From Arenimonas terrae (GTDB lineage: Bacteria; Pseudomonadota; Gammaproteobacteria; Xanthomonadales; Xanthomonadaceae): a DNA stretch of 64,000 bases. The stretch covers positions 44,599 to 108,598 of the forward strand of contig NZ_SMDR01000004.1 in NCBI RefSeq assembly GCF_006265115.1, read 5' to 3'. Within the stretch, counting starts at the first letter, position 1. Each line of letters starts with the position of its first letter. The position numbers were made by a program, and so were the translations under genes. The notes below the pieces were generated by a model. The model was not told the origin of the DNA, made no database searches, and worked only from the letters and a program-made list of their open reading frames with translations. Shown piece by piece: positions 8,669-17,051 of this stretch.

Positions 8669-9991
8669 TCAGTCGCGGCGCGGCGCCGGCGCGGTGCCGG
8701 CCTTGCCGCTGGCCAGCAGGCTGCCGGCGTAGAGCGCCGCCAGCAGCAGGGTCAGTCCGCCCCAGAAGGTCGAATAGAAGGCCAGGTGGGTGTTGAGCGG
8801 GAACACCGTGACCGCCAGCGCCAGCATCGCCGGCCGCGCCCGGTCGCGTGCTTCCACCGACGCGAAACGCCAGGCACGCCAGGCCATCGCCACGCCGGAG
8901 AGCCAGAACAGCAGGCCGATCACGCCGGTTTCGCTCAGCACCTCGAGCACGATCTGGTGCGCGTGGTAGGCCGCGCCCTTGCCCCACTCCGCCTCGACCG
9001 CCGGATTGGGGTCGCAGGCGGGGAAGGCCTTGCGGAAACCGCGCACGCCGATGCCGTTGATCGGGTGCTTCTCGATCATGCACCAGGCCGCCGACCAGAT
9101 CCGCGTGCGCCCGGACAGCGCGACGTCCACGCCCTCGGCGTCGGCGCTCATGGCCTGGGTGGTGCGCTCGAGGCGCTCGCGCACCTGCGGCGAGCCCAGG
9201 CCCAGCGCGACCAGGGCCACGGACCCGAACACCAGGGTCAGGCCCATGCGCTTCCAGCCCAGCAGCCGCCAGCCGCTGAACACCAGCACCAGCGCATAGG
9301 TGAGCCAGGCGGCGCGGGCACCGGCCAGCAGGATGACGACACCCACCAGGGCCGCGGCGATGTACCAGCCGAACTTCCCGAAGCGCACCGCGGCACCGTG
9401 CAGCACGAAGGGCGAAAGGCTGGCCAGCACCAGGCCCAGCTTGAGGTTGCAGGGCCCGAAGACGCCGCTCAGCCGGTCCAGGGCCGCGAGGTCGCTGGCC
9501 GAGCACATGCCCTTGTCGCTGAAGAGCCGGGTGAGCGCGTCGAGCGCGGCGTACATCGGACTGGTGCCGGTCAGCGCCTGCACGATCGCGCCCAGGGTCC
9601 ACACCGCGGCGATCACGCCGAGGCCGCCGAAGGTGATGCGGCGGCCGCGCTCGCCCGCCACCGCGATCGCCACCAGCCAAAGGAAGGGCAGGTAGCGCAG
9701 GTCGAGCAGCGATTCGCGCAGGGCCCGCGCCGGGTTGATCGCGTCCGGCGACGAAAGCAGCTCCGGCAGCCAGTAGCTGAAGAAGAGCACCGTCGTCAGC
9801 GCCCAGGCCTCGTGGCTGAGCAGGGCGATGCCGCCGCGGAAGCGGCTCAGCGCCAGCGCACCCAGGGCCAGGATCGCGCCCAGCGACAGCACGGTTTCGG
9901 CCGGGCCGGGCAGCGGCCACAGCGCCACGAACGCCAGCACCCACCAGGGTGCCCAGCGCAGGCTGACGTCAGTCGGCGGCGAGGCGTTCAT
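8669..9991 (-). CDS. O-antigen ligase / Wzy-type polymerase family membrane protein
   Basis: Polytopic inner-membrane protein, 440 aa from the ATG at 9991 (MNASPPTDVSLRW); longer in-frame starts run into the upstream gene and are less likely. About 10-12 hydrophobic segments surround a large periplasmic loop (about residues 290-360) containing SGRTRIWSAAWCMIEKHPINGIG and AYHAHQIVLEVLSETGVIGL. This matches the Wzy_C/WaaL signature with a conserved His. The family joins undecaprenyl-linked polysaccharide to lipid A core or polymerises O-units; sequence alone does not separate ligase from polymerase. It overlaps the glycosyltransferase gene by 23 bases, implying translational coupling. Confidence 0.87.
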   Translation of the reverse strand: MNASPPTDVSLRWAPWWVLAFVALWPLPGPAETVLSLGAILALGALALSRFRGGIALLSHEAWALTTVLFFSYWLPELLSSPDAINPARALRESLLDLRYLPFLWLVAIAVAGERGRRITFGGLGVIAAVWTLGAIVQALTGTSPMYAALDALTRLFSDKGMCSASDLAALDRLSGVFGPCNLKLGLVLASLSPFVLHGAAVRFGKFGWYIAAALVGVVILLAGARAAWLTYALVLVFSGWRLLGWKRMGLTLVFGSVALVALGLGSPQVRERLERTTQAMSADAEGVDVALSGRTRIWSAAWCMIEKHPINGIGVRGFRKAFPACDPNPAVEAEWGKGAAYHAHQIVLEVLSETGVIGLLFWLSGVAMAWRAWRFASVEARDRARPAMLALAVTVFPLNTHLAFYSTFWGGLTLLLAALYAGSLLASGKAGTAPAPRRD

Positions 9992-11093
9992 AAAGTTCCA
10001 GGGTGGCGGACTGCATGGCCGCCAGGGTGTGGGGGATGGTAACCGGCATCGGCGGCGGCGCGGCAAGCAGGGCGTGCGCGGCGCCGGTCAGCGCCTCCAG
10101 GTCGCCCAGCGGCACCGCGCCGACCGGATACAGGCTGCGCAGCAGTTCGCCGACACCGCCGTGGTCCCAGCCCAGCACGGGACGGCCGACCGACAGCGCC
10201 TCGAGCACGGTGCGGCCGAAGGCTTCGGGCTTGTTCGACAGCTGCAGCACCAGGTCGGCGACCGCATACGCTTCGCGCACGTCGGCGCGCGGTGGGCTGA
10301 TCGCGGTCACCGCGCGTACGCCCAGCGCACCGGCGAGCTGCTCGAGTTCGGCGACGTAGCGCTCGCGTCCCGGTTCGCGCGCGCCCAGCAGCCACAGGCG
10401 CGCGTCTTCGCCGGTGGCGCGCAGCGCCGCCAGCAGGCGCAGCGCGTCGGCATGGCCCTTGAGCCGGGTGCCGCGCCCGGGCAGCAGCAGCAGGCGGCCG
10501 CCCTGCAGTTCCGGAAGCTCGGCGGCGAAGTTCTCCTGCCAGGCCAGCGACGCGGGTACGCCGCGCGGGAACTCCGCGGGATCGATGCCGCGCGGCACCA
10601 CCGTCAGCCGCGCCGGATCGGTGTCGGGCCAGTGCCGCAGCACGTACTCGCGCACCGTGTCCGACACGCAGATCACCCGTTCGCCGCGCCGCATGATGCC
10701 GCTGTAGCGACCGGGCGAATTCATGCCGTGCACCGTGGTGACGAAGTGCGGCCGCGGCGCCGGCAGGCCGCGCAGCGCCAACCAGCCCAGCCAGGCCGGC
10801 AGCCGCGAGCGTGCGTGCACGATGTCGGGGCGCAGTTCGGCCAGCTGCGCGCGCAGGCGGCGCATCGTCGCGAAGGCGCGCAGCGACTTGCGGCCGATGT
10901 CCAGCCGGATGTGCTCGCTGCCGCCGTCGGCCAGCGGCCGTTCGAGCCGGCCTCCGGCCGAGATCACGACCGAACGGTGCCCGGCGGCCACCAGGGCCGC
11001 GGCGATTTCCAGGGTGGAGCGCTCGACGCCGCCGCTATGCAGGGCCGGCAGCAGCTGGACGATGGTCAGGCGGCGCAAGGCCCGGCCCGCCAC
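9969..11093 (-). CDS. GT4-family (GT-B) glycosyltransferase
   Basis: 374-aa cytoplasmic glycosyltransferase. The N-terminal lobe starts IVQLLPALHSGGVERSTLEIA, the typical glycine-rich GT4 start. The C-terminal lobe has LLLLPGRGTRLKGHADALRLL and the EX7E motif EAFGRTVLE, followed by GRPVLGWDHGGVGE. It probably transfers a sugar onto LPS core or another envelope glycan, given the waaL-like and lipid A acyltransferase genes downstream. The start is GTG at 11093, immediately after the TGA of the zinc-finger gene, with GAAGGA a few bases upstream as Shine-Dalgarno, so the genes are translationally linked. Confidence 0.9.
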   Translation of the reverse strand: MAGRALRRLTIVQLLPALHSGGVERSTLEIAAALVAAGHRSVVISAGGRLERPLADGGSEHIRLDIGRKSLRAFATMRRLRAQLAELRPDIVHARSRLPAWLGWLALRGLPAPRPHFVTTVHGMNSPGRYSGIMRRGERVICVSDTVREYVLRHWPDTDPARLTVVPRGIDPAEFPRGVPASLAWQENFAAELPELQGGRLLLLPGRGTRLKGHADALRLLAALRATGEDARLWLLGAREPGRERYVAELEQLAGALGVRAVTAISPPRADVREAYAVADLVLQLSNKPEAFGRTVLEALSVGRPVLGWDHGGVGELLRSLYPVGAVPLGDLEALTGAAHALLAAPPPMPVTIPHTLAAMQSATLELYERLAAD

Positions 11094-11297
11094 TCAGTCC
11101 TTCAGGACGTAGACGGCACCGCAGTAGGGGCAGGTGGCGCTGCCGGAAGCCTCGACCGGGAGGTAGACGCGCGGGTGCGAGTTCCACAGCGCCATCGCCG
11201 GGGTCGGGCAGGACAGCGGCAGGTCGGCGCGGCGGACCTCGTAGCGGCGCTCGGCATTGGCGGGCGCGCGGCCGGTGGCGGTGTCGGTTCGCGACAT
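11094..11297 (-). CDS. Small zinc-finger (zf-CHCC family) protein
   Basis: 67-aa protein from the ATG at 11297 (MSRTDTATGR). Probable zinc ligands are Cys30, His41, Cys56 and Cys59 in SCPTP...SHPRVYLPV...CPYCGAVYVL. This resembles the zf-CHCC domain known from the NDUFS6 subunit of complex I and from short proteobacterial proteins of unknown role. It heads the leftward operon of glycosyltransferase, ligase and acyltransferase. The function in bacteria is not established. Confidence 0.85.
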   Translation of the reverse strand: MSRTDTATGRAPANAERRYEVRRADLPLSCPTPAMALWNSHPRVYLPVEASGSATCPYCGAVYVLKD

Positions 11298-11355
11298 GGC
11301 GGCAATTCCTCGGGAGACGGCGGGCATTTTACACCCGCCGGCGCCCGGAAGGCGG

Positions 11356-11379
11356 GGCCCGGCGCCGCGGCGCCGGGCC
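11356..11379. terminator. GC-rich hairpin between yceI-like gene and zinc-finger gene
   Basis: Perfect inverted repeat of 11 bp (GGCCCGGCGCC at 11356-11366, complement at 11369-11379) just after the YceI stop on the minus strand. The formal spacer is only two bases, so the top pairs would open to form the loop. No T-tract follows on the minus strand, so intrinsic termination would be weak. Confidence 0.35.
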
Positions 11380-11389
11380 TCCGGCCGGA

Positions 11390-11965
11390 TTACGGCTTGG
11401 CCAGGCGCGATTCGACCGTGATCTCGATGGTCACTTCGTCGCTGACCGCCGGCGCGTAGCCGCCGACGCCGAAGTCGCTGCGCTTGATGACGGTACGGGC
11501 GTCGAAGCCGGCGGCCGGGGTCTTGGCCATCGGGTGCTCGCCGATCTTGTTGATGGTCACGTCCAGCACAACTGGACGGGTGACGCCGTGGATGGTGAGG
11601 TCGCCGGCGACCTTGAGCTGACCTTCGCCGGCCGCGGTGACGGCGGTGCTGGTGAAGGTGGCGGTGGGGAATTTCTCCGCGTCGAAGAAGTCGGCGTTGA
11701 GCAGGTGCGCGTCGAGCTTCTCGACGCCAGTGCTCAGGCTGGCCATCGGGATGGTCACCTTCACCGAGGACTGGGTCGGGTCCTGGGCGTCGAACAGGAA
11801 CTCGCTCTCGACCGTGTCGAAGCGGCCGGTGATGTTGGAGAAGCCGAAGTGGCTGTAGGTGAACTCGACCTGGGTATGGGTCGGGTCGATGGTGTAGCGG
11901 TCGGCGGCCTGGGCACCGAAGGCGGCGACGGCGAGCAGGCTGGCAAGGACGAGGCGCTTGAACAT
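11390..11965 (-). CDS. YceI-family periplasmic lipid-binding protein
   Basis: 191 aa from the ATG at 11965. A Sec signal peptide (MFKRLVLASLLAVAAFGAQA) ends before ADRYTIDPTHTQVEFTYSHFGFS, the hallmark start of YceI beta-barrels. Also seen are ASLSTGVEKLDAHLLNADFFDAEKFPTATF and the C-terminal DEVTIEITVESRL. Family members bind isoprenoid-type lipids in the periplasm; the physiological role is unsettled. It is transcribed away from the secreted unknown at 12239, with a 273-bp shared upstream region. Confidence 0.93.
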   Translation of the reverse strand: MFKRLVLASLLAVAAFGAQAADRYTIDPTHTQVEFTYSHFGFSNITGRFDTVESEFLFDAQDPTQSSVKVTIPMASLSTGVEKLDAHLLNADFFDAEKFPTATFTSTAVTAAGEGQLKVAGDLTIHGVTRPVVLDVTINKIGEHPMAKTPAAGFDARTVIKRSDFGVGGYAPAVSDEVTIEITVESRLAKP

Positions 11966-12238
11966 GGGGCGGACTCCGGAAAGGGATCTGGCGTGGGGCT
12001 TGGATCGAGGCAGGTTGTCCGGGGGCCCGTTCATCGAACGGCTCCCGTGCGCGTCCACCGGACCAAAGACGGACCCCAGTGTAGGCAGCAGGCCTGCCGC
12101 GGACAGCCCAACCGGCAAAACGTATCGTTGCAGCGACCGGATCGGGCGCCTGCCTGCGTGAATTCCCTGCGAACGCGCCGCCACCCGCGCGCGTCCCGGT
12201 CCGCCACCCGGCGCACCGGCCCCGAAACGGAGCCTTGC

Positions 12239-12988
12239 ATGAACCGTTCGTCCCTGTTCGTCGCCCTGCTCGCCGCCGGCGCGGCGGCCGCCACCCCCGC
12301 CCTCGCCGCCAAGCCCGATCCCGTGCTAGCGCCCGCCGCCGTCACCACCGAGGAGGTCGGCGACGCCGGCAGCTTCGGCAAGAACGTGAAGTGGCTGGGC
12401 CTGGCCTCCGGTTTCGTGCAGCTGCTCGACACCTGCACGCCGGCCCCGGGCGATCCGGCGCCCGAGAACTGCATCGAGGTCAACCCGGCCCCCGCCGTCA
12501 CGACCTTCAACCTCAGCAACCTCGACAGCGTCACCCTGCCGGGCCGCAGCACCGACACCCTGATCTGCCACTGGCAGACCCCGATCGTCAGCTACAGCGC
12601 CGCCAACACCACCGGCGCCAGCGCCAGCTTCCAGTTCCGCGTGACCCCGGTCTACCGCATCCAGAGCGAAGTGCTGAACGATCCCGCCCTGATCGACCCG
12701 ACCACCGGCCTGCCCTTCGGCGGCGTGCTGGAGCTGGCGCTGACCTCGATCAACCTGTCCTCGCAGATTCAGCCGGGCGACTTCGAGTTCGAGACCATCA
12801 CCGGCACCCGCATGTGCATCGGCGGCCTGGTCAGCAAGGAAAGCCTGGTCGGCACCTACGGCCTGACCGAGGCGCAGGCCAACCGCTTCTTCCGCCGCCC
12901 GATCACCATCAGCCTGGGCATCCGCGGCCAGTCGCGCCTGGTCGACGGCGCCAGCATCAACATCGGCACGCGCTTCGTCGGCGACTGA
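12239..12988 (+). CDS. Secreted protein of unknown function
   Basis: 249 aa with a clear Sec signal peptide (MNRSSLFVALLAAGAAAATPALA, then AKPDPV). I do not recognise the family. The mature part contains four Cys (LDTCTP, ENCIEV, LICHWQ, RMCIGG), enough for two periplasmic disulfides, and many short beta-prone stretches (TTFNLSNLDSVTL, ASFQFRVTPVYRI, RRPITISLGIRG), suggesting an all-beta fold. It is divergent from yceI and 61 bases upstream of the ELM1-family gene. Codon use and GC match the neighbours. Confidence 0.8.
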   Translation: MNRSSLFVALLAAGAAAATPALAAKPDPVLAPAAVTTEEVGDAGSFGKNVKWLGLASGFVQLLDTCTPAPGDPAPENCIEVNPAPAVTTFNLSNLDSVTLPGRSTDTLICHWQTPIVSYSAANTTGASASFQFRVTPVYRIQSEVLNDPALIDPTTGLPFGGVLELALTSINLSSQIQPGDFEFETITGTRMCIGGLVSKESLVGTYGLTEAQANRFFRRPITISLGIRGQSRLVDGASINIGTRFVGD

Positions 12989-13048
12989 TCCGCCGCGGCG
13001 GCACCGCGATCTCGCGGTGCCGCCGCGGTTCCGGCTACCCTGCGCGGG

Positions 13049-13999
13049 ATGGCCGATCCTTCTTCCTGCTGGTTCCTGCACGACGGCGCCGCCGGCCACC
13101 GCCAGCAGGCCGGCGCGCTGGCGCATGCGCTCGCCCCGGAGCCGGTCGAATTCCTGCTGCAGGCCCGTGCTCCCTGGTCCTGGCTGGCGCCCCGCCGCCT
13201 GCCGGGCGACCAGGCGGCCTTCGGCCCTGCGTTCGCCGCCGCGCTGGCCTCGCCGCCTGCCCTGGCCATCGGCTGCGGGCGCCGCGCCGCGCTGTCGACG
13301 CGCCTGCTGCGCGAACGCGGCAGCCGGGTGGTGCAGGTGCTGCATCCGCGCCTGGATCCCGCATATTGGGATCTCGTGGTCGCGCCCGAACACGATGGCC
13401 TGACCGGCGCCAACATCATCACGCTCTGCGGCAGCCTGCATCCGGTCGATGCCGGATGGCTCGCCGCCGCACGCGCGCAGTTCGCGCACTTCGCCGCCCT
13501 GCCCTCGCCGCGCACCGTCGTGCTGCTGGGTGGCCGCACGCCCGCGGTGCGCTTCGATCGCGGCGCCTTCGAAGTGATGGCGGCGAAACTCGAACATTGG
13601 CTGGCGACCGAAGGCGGCAGCCTGATCGTGCTCGGCTCGCGGCGCACGCCGCCGCTGATCGCGACGCTGGCGCGCAGCTACTGGGCCGACACGCCCGGCC
13701 AGCGCTGGTTCGATCCCTCGGACGGCGACAACCCTTATGCCGGCGCGCTGGCCTGGGCCGACCGCTTCGTGGTCTCGCCCGATTCGGTGAACATGGTCTC
13801 GGAAGCCTGCGCCACCGGGGCGCCGGTGTACGTCGCCGAACCGGGCCGTGCCACCGGGCGCGTACGCGCCTATCTGGACGAGCTGCTTCGGCGGGGCCGC
13901 ATCCGCGCCCAGGGCCGGCACCCGGATGCTTTCGACGCCGAACCGCTGCGGGAAACCGCCCGCGTCGCGGCGCAGGTGCGGGAGCGGCTCGGGCTCTAG
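13049..13999 (+). CDS. ELM1/GtrOC1-family (DUF1022-like) putative glycosyltransferase
   Basis: 316-aa cytoplasmic protein. The start CWFLHDGAAGHRQQAGALAHAL and the later motifs VVLLGGRTPAVRF, SLIVLGSRRTPP, DRFVVSPDSVNMVSEACATGAPVYV and GRVRAYLDEL match bacterial 'mitochondrial fission ELM1' proteins. These are GT-B-like and occur near LPS genes in proteobacteria; biochemical function is poorly known. The SPDSVNMVSEA block resembles the donor-binding region of GT-B enzymes. Placed after the LPS genes of this window, a sugar-transfer role in envelope synthesis is plausible but inferred. Confidence 0.82.
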   Translation: MADPSSCWFLHDGAAGHRQQAGALAHALAPEPVEFLLQARAPWSWLAPRRLPGDQAAFGPAFAAALASPPALAIGCGRRAALSTRLLRERGSRVVQVLHPRLDPAYWDLVVAPEHDGLTGANIITLCGSLHPVDAGWLAAARAQFAHFAALPSPRTVVLLGGRTPAVRFDRGAFEVMAAKLEHWLATEGGSLIVLGSRRTPPLIATLARSYWADTPGQRWFDPSDGDNPYAGALAWADRFVVSPDSVNMVSEACATGAPVYVAEPGRATGRVRAYLDELLRRGRIRAQGRHPDAFDAEPLRETARVAAQVRERLGL

Positions 14000-14063
14000 C
14001 GACGGATCATCACCGACGGATGCCGCGCCGCTCCGAACGGGCGCGGATGGCGTGGCGGGGCGA

Positions 14064-16886
14064 TCACGCGCCCGGATGTGCCGCGCCGGTGTCCACCTCG
14101 AACGCCAGGTCCGCCTCCGCGCAAGCGTTGCGCACGACCGCCCGTGCGGCGTCGAGCGCCGGATCCGGCGGCACCAGCCGCGGCCGCTGGTCGAGCGTGC
14201 AGTCCAGGCCCAGGCCAAGCATCAGTGCATGCGCCTGCAGCAGCGCATCCACGCTGGCGCGCGCCAGCACGCCGGCCTGCGCCAGCGCCTGCAGCAGACC
14301 CGGCGTGTCGCGCGGCCCGACCAGCGCCGGCGCGCGGCCGGCGTGCTCGAGCACCAGGGCCTGCAGCAGGAACTCCAGGTCCACCAGGCCGCCCTCACCC
14401 TGCTTGAGGTCGAAACGCACGGCGCTGCTGCGGTCGAGTTCGCCGCGCATGCGCCGGCGCATCGCCCGCACGTCCTCGCGCAGCGCGTCATGCGGCCGCG
14501 CGGCGGTCAGGGTCCGGCTGCGAATGGCTTCGAAGGCATCGCCCACCGCGGCCGCGCCGGCGATCGGCCGCGCGCGCACCAGGGCCTGGCGTTCCCAGGT
14601 CCAGGCGCGCTGCTGCTGGTAGTCGGCGAAACTTTCCAGGCTCGACACCAGCATGCCCTTGGCGCCGTCGGGCCGCAGGCGCACGTCGATCTCGTAGAGC
14701 TTGCCGGCGCCGGTGACCGAACCCAGCAGGCTGACCAGGCGCTGCGCGAGGCGCGCGAAATAGCGGCCGGCGTCCAGCGGCCTCGCGCCATCGGAACCAG
14801 CGTCGGGCGCCGCGTCATGCAGGAAGACCAGGTCGAGGTCGGAGCCGAATCCCAGCTCGTGTCCCCCCAGGCTGCCGTAGCCGAGCACCGCCAGGCCGGC
14901 GCCGGGCACGCGGCCGTGCGCGGCGGCGAGGTCGGCCTCGGCCAGCGCCAGCGTCGCCGCCAGCAGCGATTGCGCCAGCGCGGCCAGCCGGCGCGCGGCG
15001 TCCACCGCCGGCAGACGCTGGCCCAGGGTCGCCAGCGCGATGCGGAAGCCGATCGCCTGGCGCAGTTCGTTGAGCGCGTTGAGCGCCGCTTCGGTGTCGC
15101 CCGGCGGCAGCGGCGCCAGCGCCTCGGCGACCAGCGCCTCGAAGTCCGCTTCTTCCGGCACCGGGCCGGCCGCGCGCGAATCCAGCAGTTCGTCCAGCAG
15201 CAGCGGATGCGCGGCCAGGCGGTCTGACAGCAGCGCGCTGCGCGCGGTCACGTCGGCCAGGCGCGCCAGCGCCGCCGGCTGTTCTTCCAGCAGGGCGAGG
15301 TAGCTGGTGCGGCGCGTGATCGCCTGCAGCAGGGCCAGCCCGCGCGGCAGGGACGCGTCGGGCGCCTCGCTGCGCGCGGCGGCTTCCAGCAGCTGCGGCA
15401 GCACGTTGTCCAGGCGCTGGCGGCCGCGGCCCGACAGGGCCCGCACCGCCGGCGTGCGGGCGAAGTCGCGCAGCGCGGCGTCCTGGGCGACCGCATCGCT
15501 GAAGCCGGCATCGGTGAGCACCGCCGCATCGCCGCCATCGGGAAGCGCGCGCCAGTACTGTTCGATCGCGCCGGCGTGGGCGCGACGGCGGCGGCGCGCC
15601 TCGAGCAGGCCGGAGAACTCCTCGGCCACCACCGCGCGATGCCCGTCCAGCTCCGCCAGCATCGCCGCCTCGTCCGGGAACGCCAGCGCGCGGGCGATGC
15701 GCGCGCGCGCCAGCGCATCGTCCGGCAACGTGTGCACCTGCTGGTCGCCCAGCATCTGCACGCGGTTCTCGAGCCGGCGCAGGAAACGGTAGGCCGCGGC
15801 CAGGCGCTGCGCCGTGGCCGTCGCGATGTGTCCGGCCGCCGACAGCGCGGACAGCGCCGGCAGCAGCGAGCGGTGCCGCAGCGCCGGCTCGCGCCCCGCG
15901 CGGATCAGCTGCAGGGCCTGCACCAGGAACTCCACCTCGCGGATGCCGCCAGGCCCGAGCTTGAGGTCCTCCGCCAGCTCGCGGCGCTGCACTTCGGCGG
16001 CGATCAGCGCCTTCATCTCGCGCAGGCCGTCGAGCGCGCTGTAGTCGAGATAACGCCGGTAGACGAAGGGCCGCAGCGTTTCCAGCAACCGCTCGCCGGC
16101 CGCAAGATCGCCGGCCACCGGCCGCGCCTTGATCCAGGCGTAGCGCTCCCAGTCGCGGCCTTCGCGCTGGTAGTACTGCTCCATCGCGCCGAAGCTCAGC
16201 GCCAGCCGGCCGCTGGCGCCGAACGGGCGCAGGCGCAGGTCGACGCGGTGGCTGAAGCCGTCCGCCGTGACGTCGCCCAGCAGCTGCGCCAGGCGCTGGC
16301 CCAGCCGCGTGAACCAGGCCTCGGCGTCCAGCGGGCGTGCGCCGTCGCTTTCGCCGTGTTCGGGGAAGGCGTAGACCAGGTCCACGTCGGAGCTGAAGTT
16401 GAGTTCGCCGCCGCCGAGCTTGCCCAGCCCGAACACCACCAGCGACTGCACGTCGCCGGCGGCGCTGCGCACCCAGCCGTGCCGGCCGGCGAGTGACGCC
16501 GACAGCGCGTCGACGCCGGCCTGCAGCGCCTGGTCGGCGATGCGGCTGCTGCCGGCGAGCGTGGCGTCGACGTCGTCGAGCCCGCGCAGGTCGCGCCAGA
16601 CCAGCCGCGTCGACTCGCCCGCGCGCCAGCGCCGCAGCTGCGCCGGCCAGTCGGCTTCGCGGTCGGCTTCCAGCCGCAGCAGCGCGGGCGCGCCGTCGAG
16701 CGTGTCCAGCAGCTCAGGCTGCCGGCCCAGCGTGTCGATGGCGAAATCGCTGCACAGCGCCAGCTGCGCCAGCGCCTCGCGACGCGGCGGATCGGCGAGC
16801 ACCGCCGGCGCACGTTCGGCCAGCCGCGCAAGCGAGCGCTCGACCAGGGACGTCAGGGCATGATCGATCGAAGTCGGCACGGGCAT
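14064..16886 (-). CDS. glnE: Bifunctional glutamine synthetase adenylyltransferase/deadenylyltransferase
   Basis: 940 aa (E. coli GlnE is about 946). It controls glutamine synthetase by attaching or removing AMP in response to PII and glutamine. Two nucleotidyltransferase domains are evident: GKLGGGELNFSSDVDLVYAF in the N-terminal (deadenylylating) half and GYGSLGGHELGFGSDLDLVFLHD in the C-terminal (adenylylating) half, each with the G-S...D-x-D metal-binding pattern. Each is followed by a helical domain with the EVEFLVQALQL / DLEFLLQALVL motif. Start MPVPTSIDHAL. It lies downstream of the mgtE terminator, so has its own promoter. Confidence 0.96.
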   Translation of the reverse strand: MPVPTSIDHALTSLVERSLARLAERAPAVLADPPRREALAQLALCSDFAIDTLGRQPELLDTLDGAPALLRLEADREADWPAQLRRWRAGESTRLVWRDLRGLDDVDATLAGSSRIADQALQAGVDALSASLAGRHGWVRSAAGDVQSLVVFGLGKLGGGELNFSSDVDLVYAFPEHGESDGARPLDAEAWFTRLGQRLAQLLGDVTADGFSHRVDLRLRPFGASGRLALSFGAMEQYYQREGRDWERYAWIKARPVAGDLAAGERLLETLRPFVYRRYLDYSALDGLREMKALIAAEVQRRELAEDLKLGPGGIREVEFLVQALQLIRAGREPALRHRSLLPALSALSAAGHIATATAQRLAAAYRFLRRLENRVQMLGDQQVHTLPDDALARARIARALAFPDEAAMLAELDGHRAVVAEEFSGLLEARRRRRAHAGAIEQYWRALPDGGDAAVLTDAGFSDAVAQDAALRDFARTPAVRALSGRGRQRLDNVLPQLLEAAARSEAPDASLPRGLALLQAITRRTSYLALLEEQPAALARLADVTARSALLSDRLAAHPLLLDELLDSRAAGPVPEEADFEALVAEALAPLPPGDTEAALNALNELRQAIGFRIALATLGQRLPAVDAARRLAALAQSLLAATLALAEADLAAAHGRVPGAGLAVLGYGSLGGHELGFGSDLDLVFLHDAAPDAGSDGARPLDAGRYFARLAQRLVSLLGSVTGAGKLYEIDVRLRPDGAKGMLVSSLESFADYQQQRAWTWERQALVRARPIAGAAAVGDAFEAIRSRTLTAARPHDALREDVRAMRRRMRGELDRSSAVRFDLKQGEGGLVDLEFLLQALVLEHAGRAPALVGPRDTPGLLQALAQAGVLARASVDALLQAHALMLGLGLDCTLDQRPRLVPPDPALDAARAVVRNACAEADLAFEVDTGAAHPGA

Positions 16887-16916
16887 CGCCGGATTCTGTC
16901 ACGCGCGGCGGCCGCG

Positions 16917-16958
16917 CAAAAAAAGAAAGCCCGCAGCGCAAAGCAGCTGCGGGCTTTC
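16917..16958 (-). terminator. Rho-independent terminator after mgtE
   Basis: A 13-bp perfect stem, GAAAGCCCGCAGC (16925-16937) and its complement (16946-16958), with an 8-base loop. The plus-strand A-run at 16918-16924 becomes a T-tract after the stem on the minus strand, so it ends leftward transcripts coming from mgtE before glnE begins. Confidence 0.88.
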
Positions 16959-17051
16959 AGCTCCCTCCCCCACGTCGGAAGCGCAGGCATCGTGGCCCGG
17001 GGCCAGAACGCTTGCACGTTGCACTGCAACATGTACCGCCGGGTACAGGAA

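Noticed and set aside
11966..12238. Small RNA or riboswitch between yceI and the secreted unknown
   Set aside because: No clear -10/-35 pairs or convincing conserved structure; treated as ordinary divergent upstream DNA.
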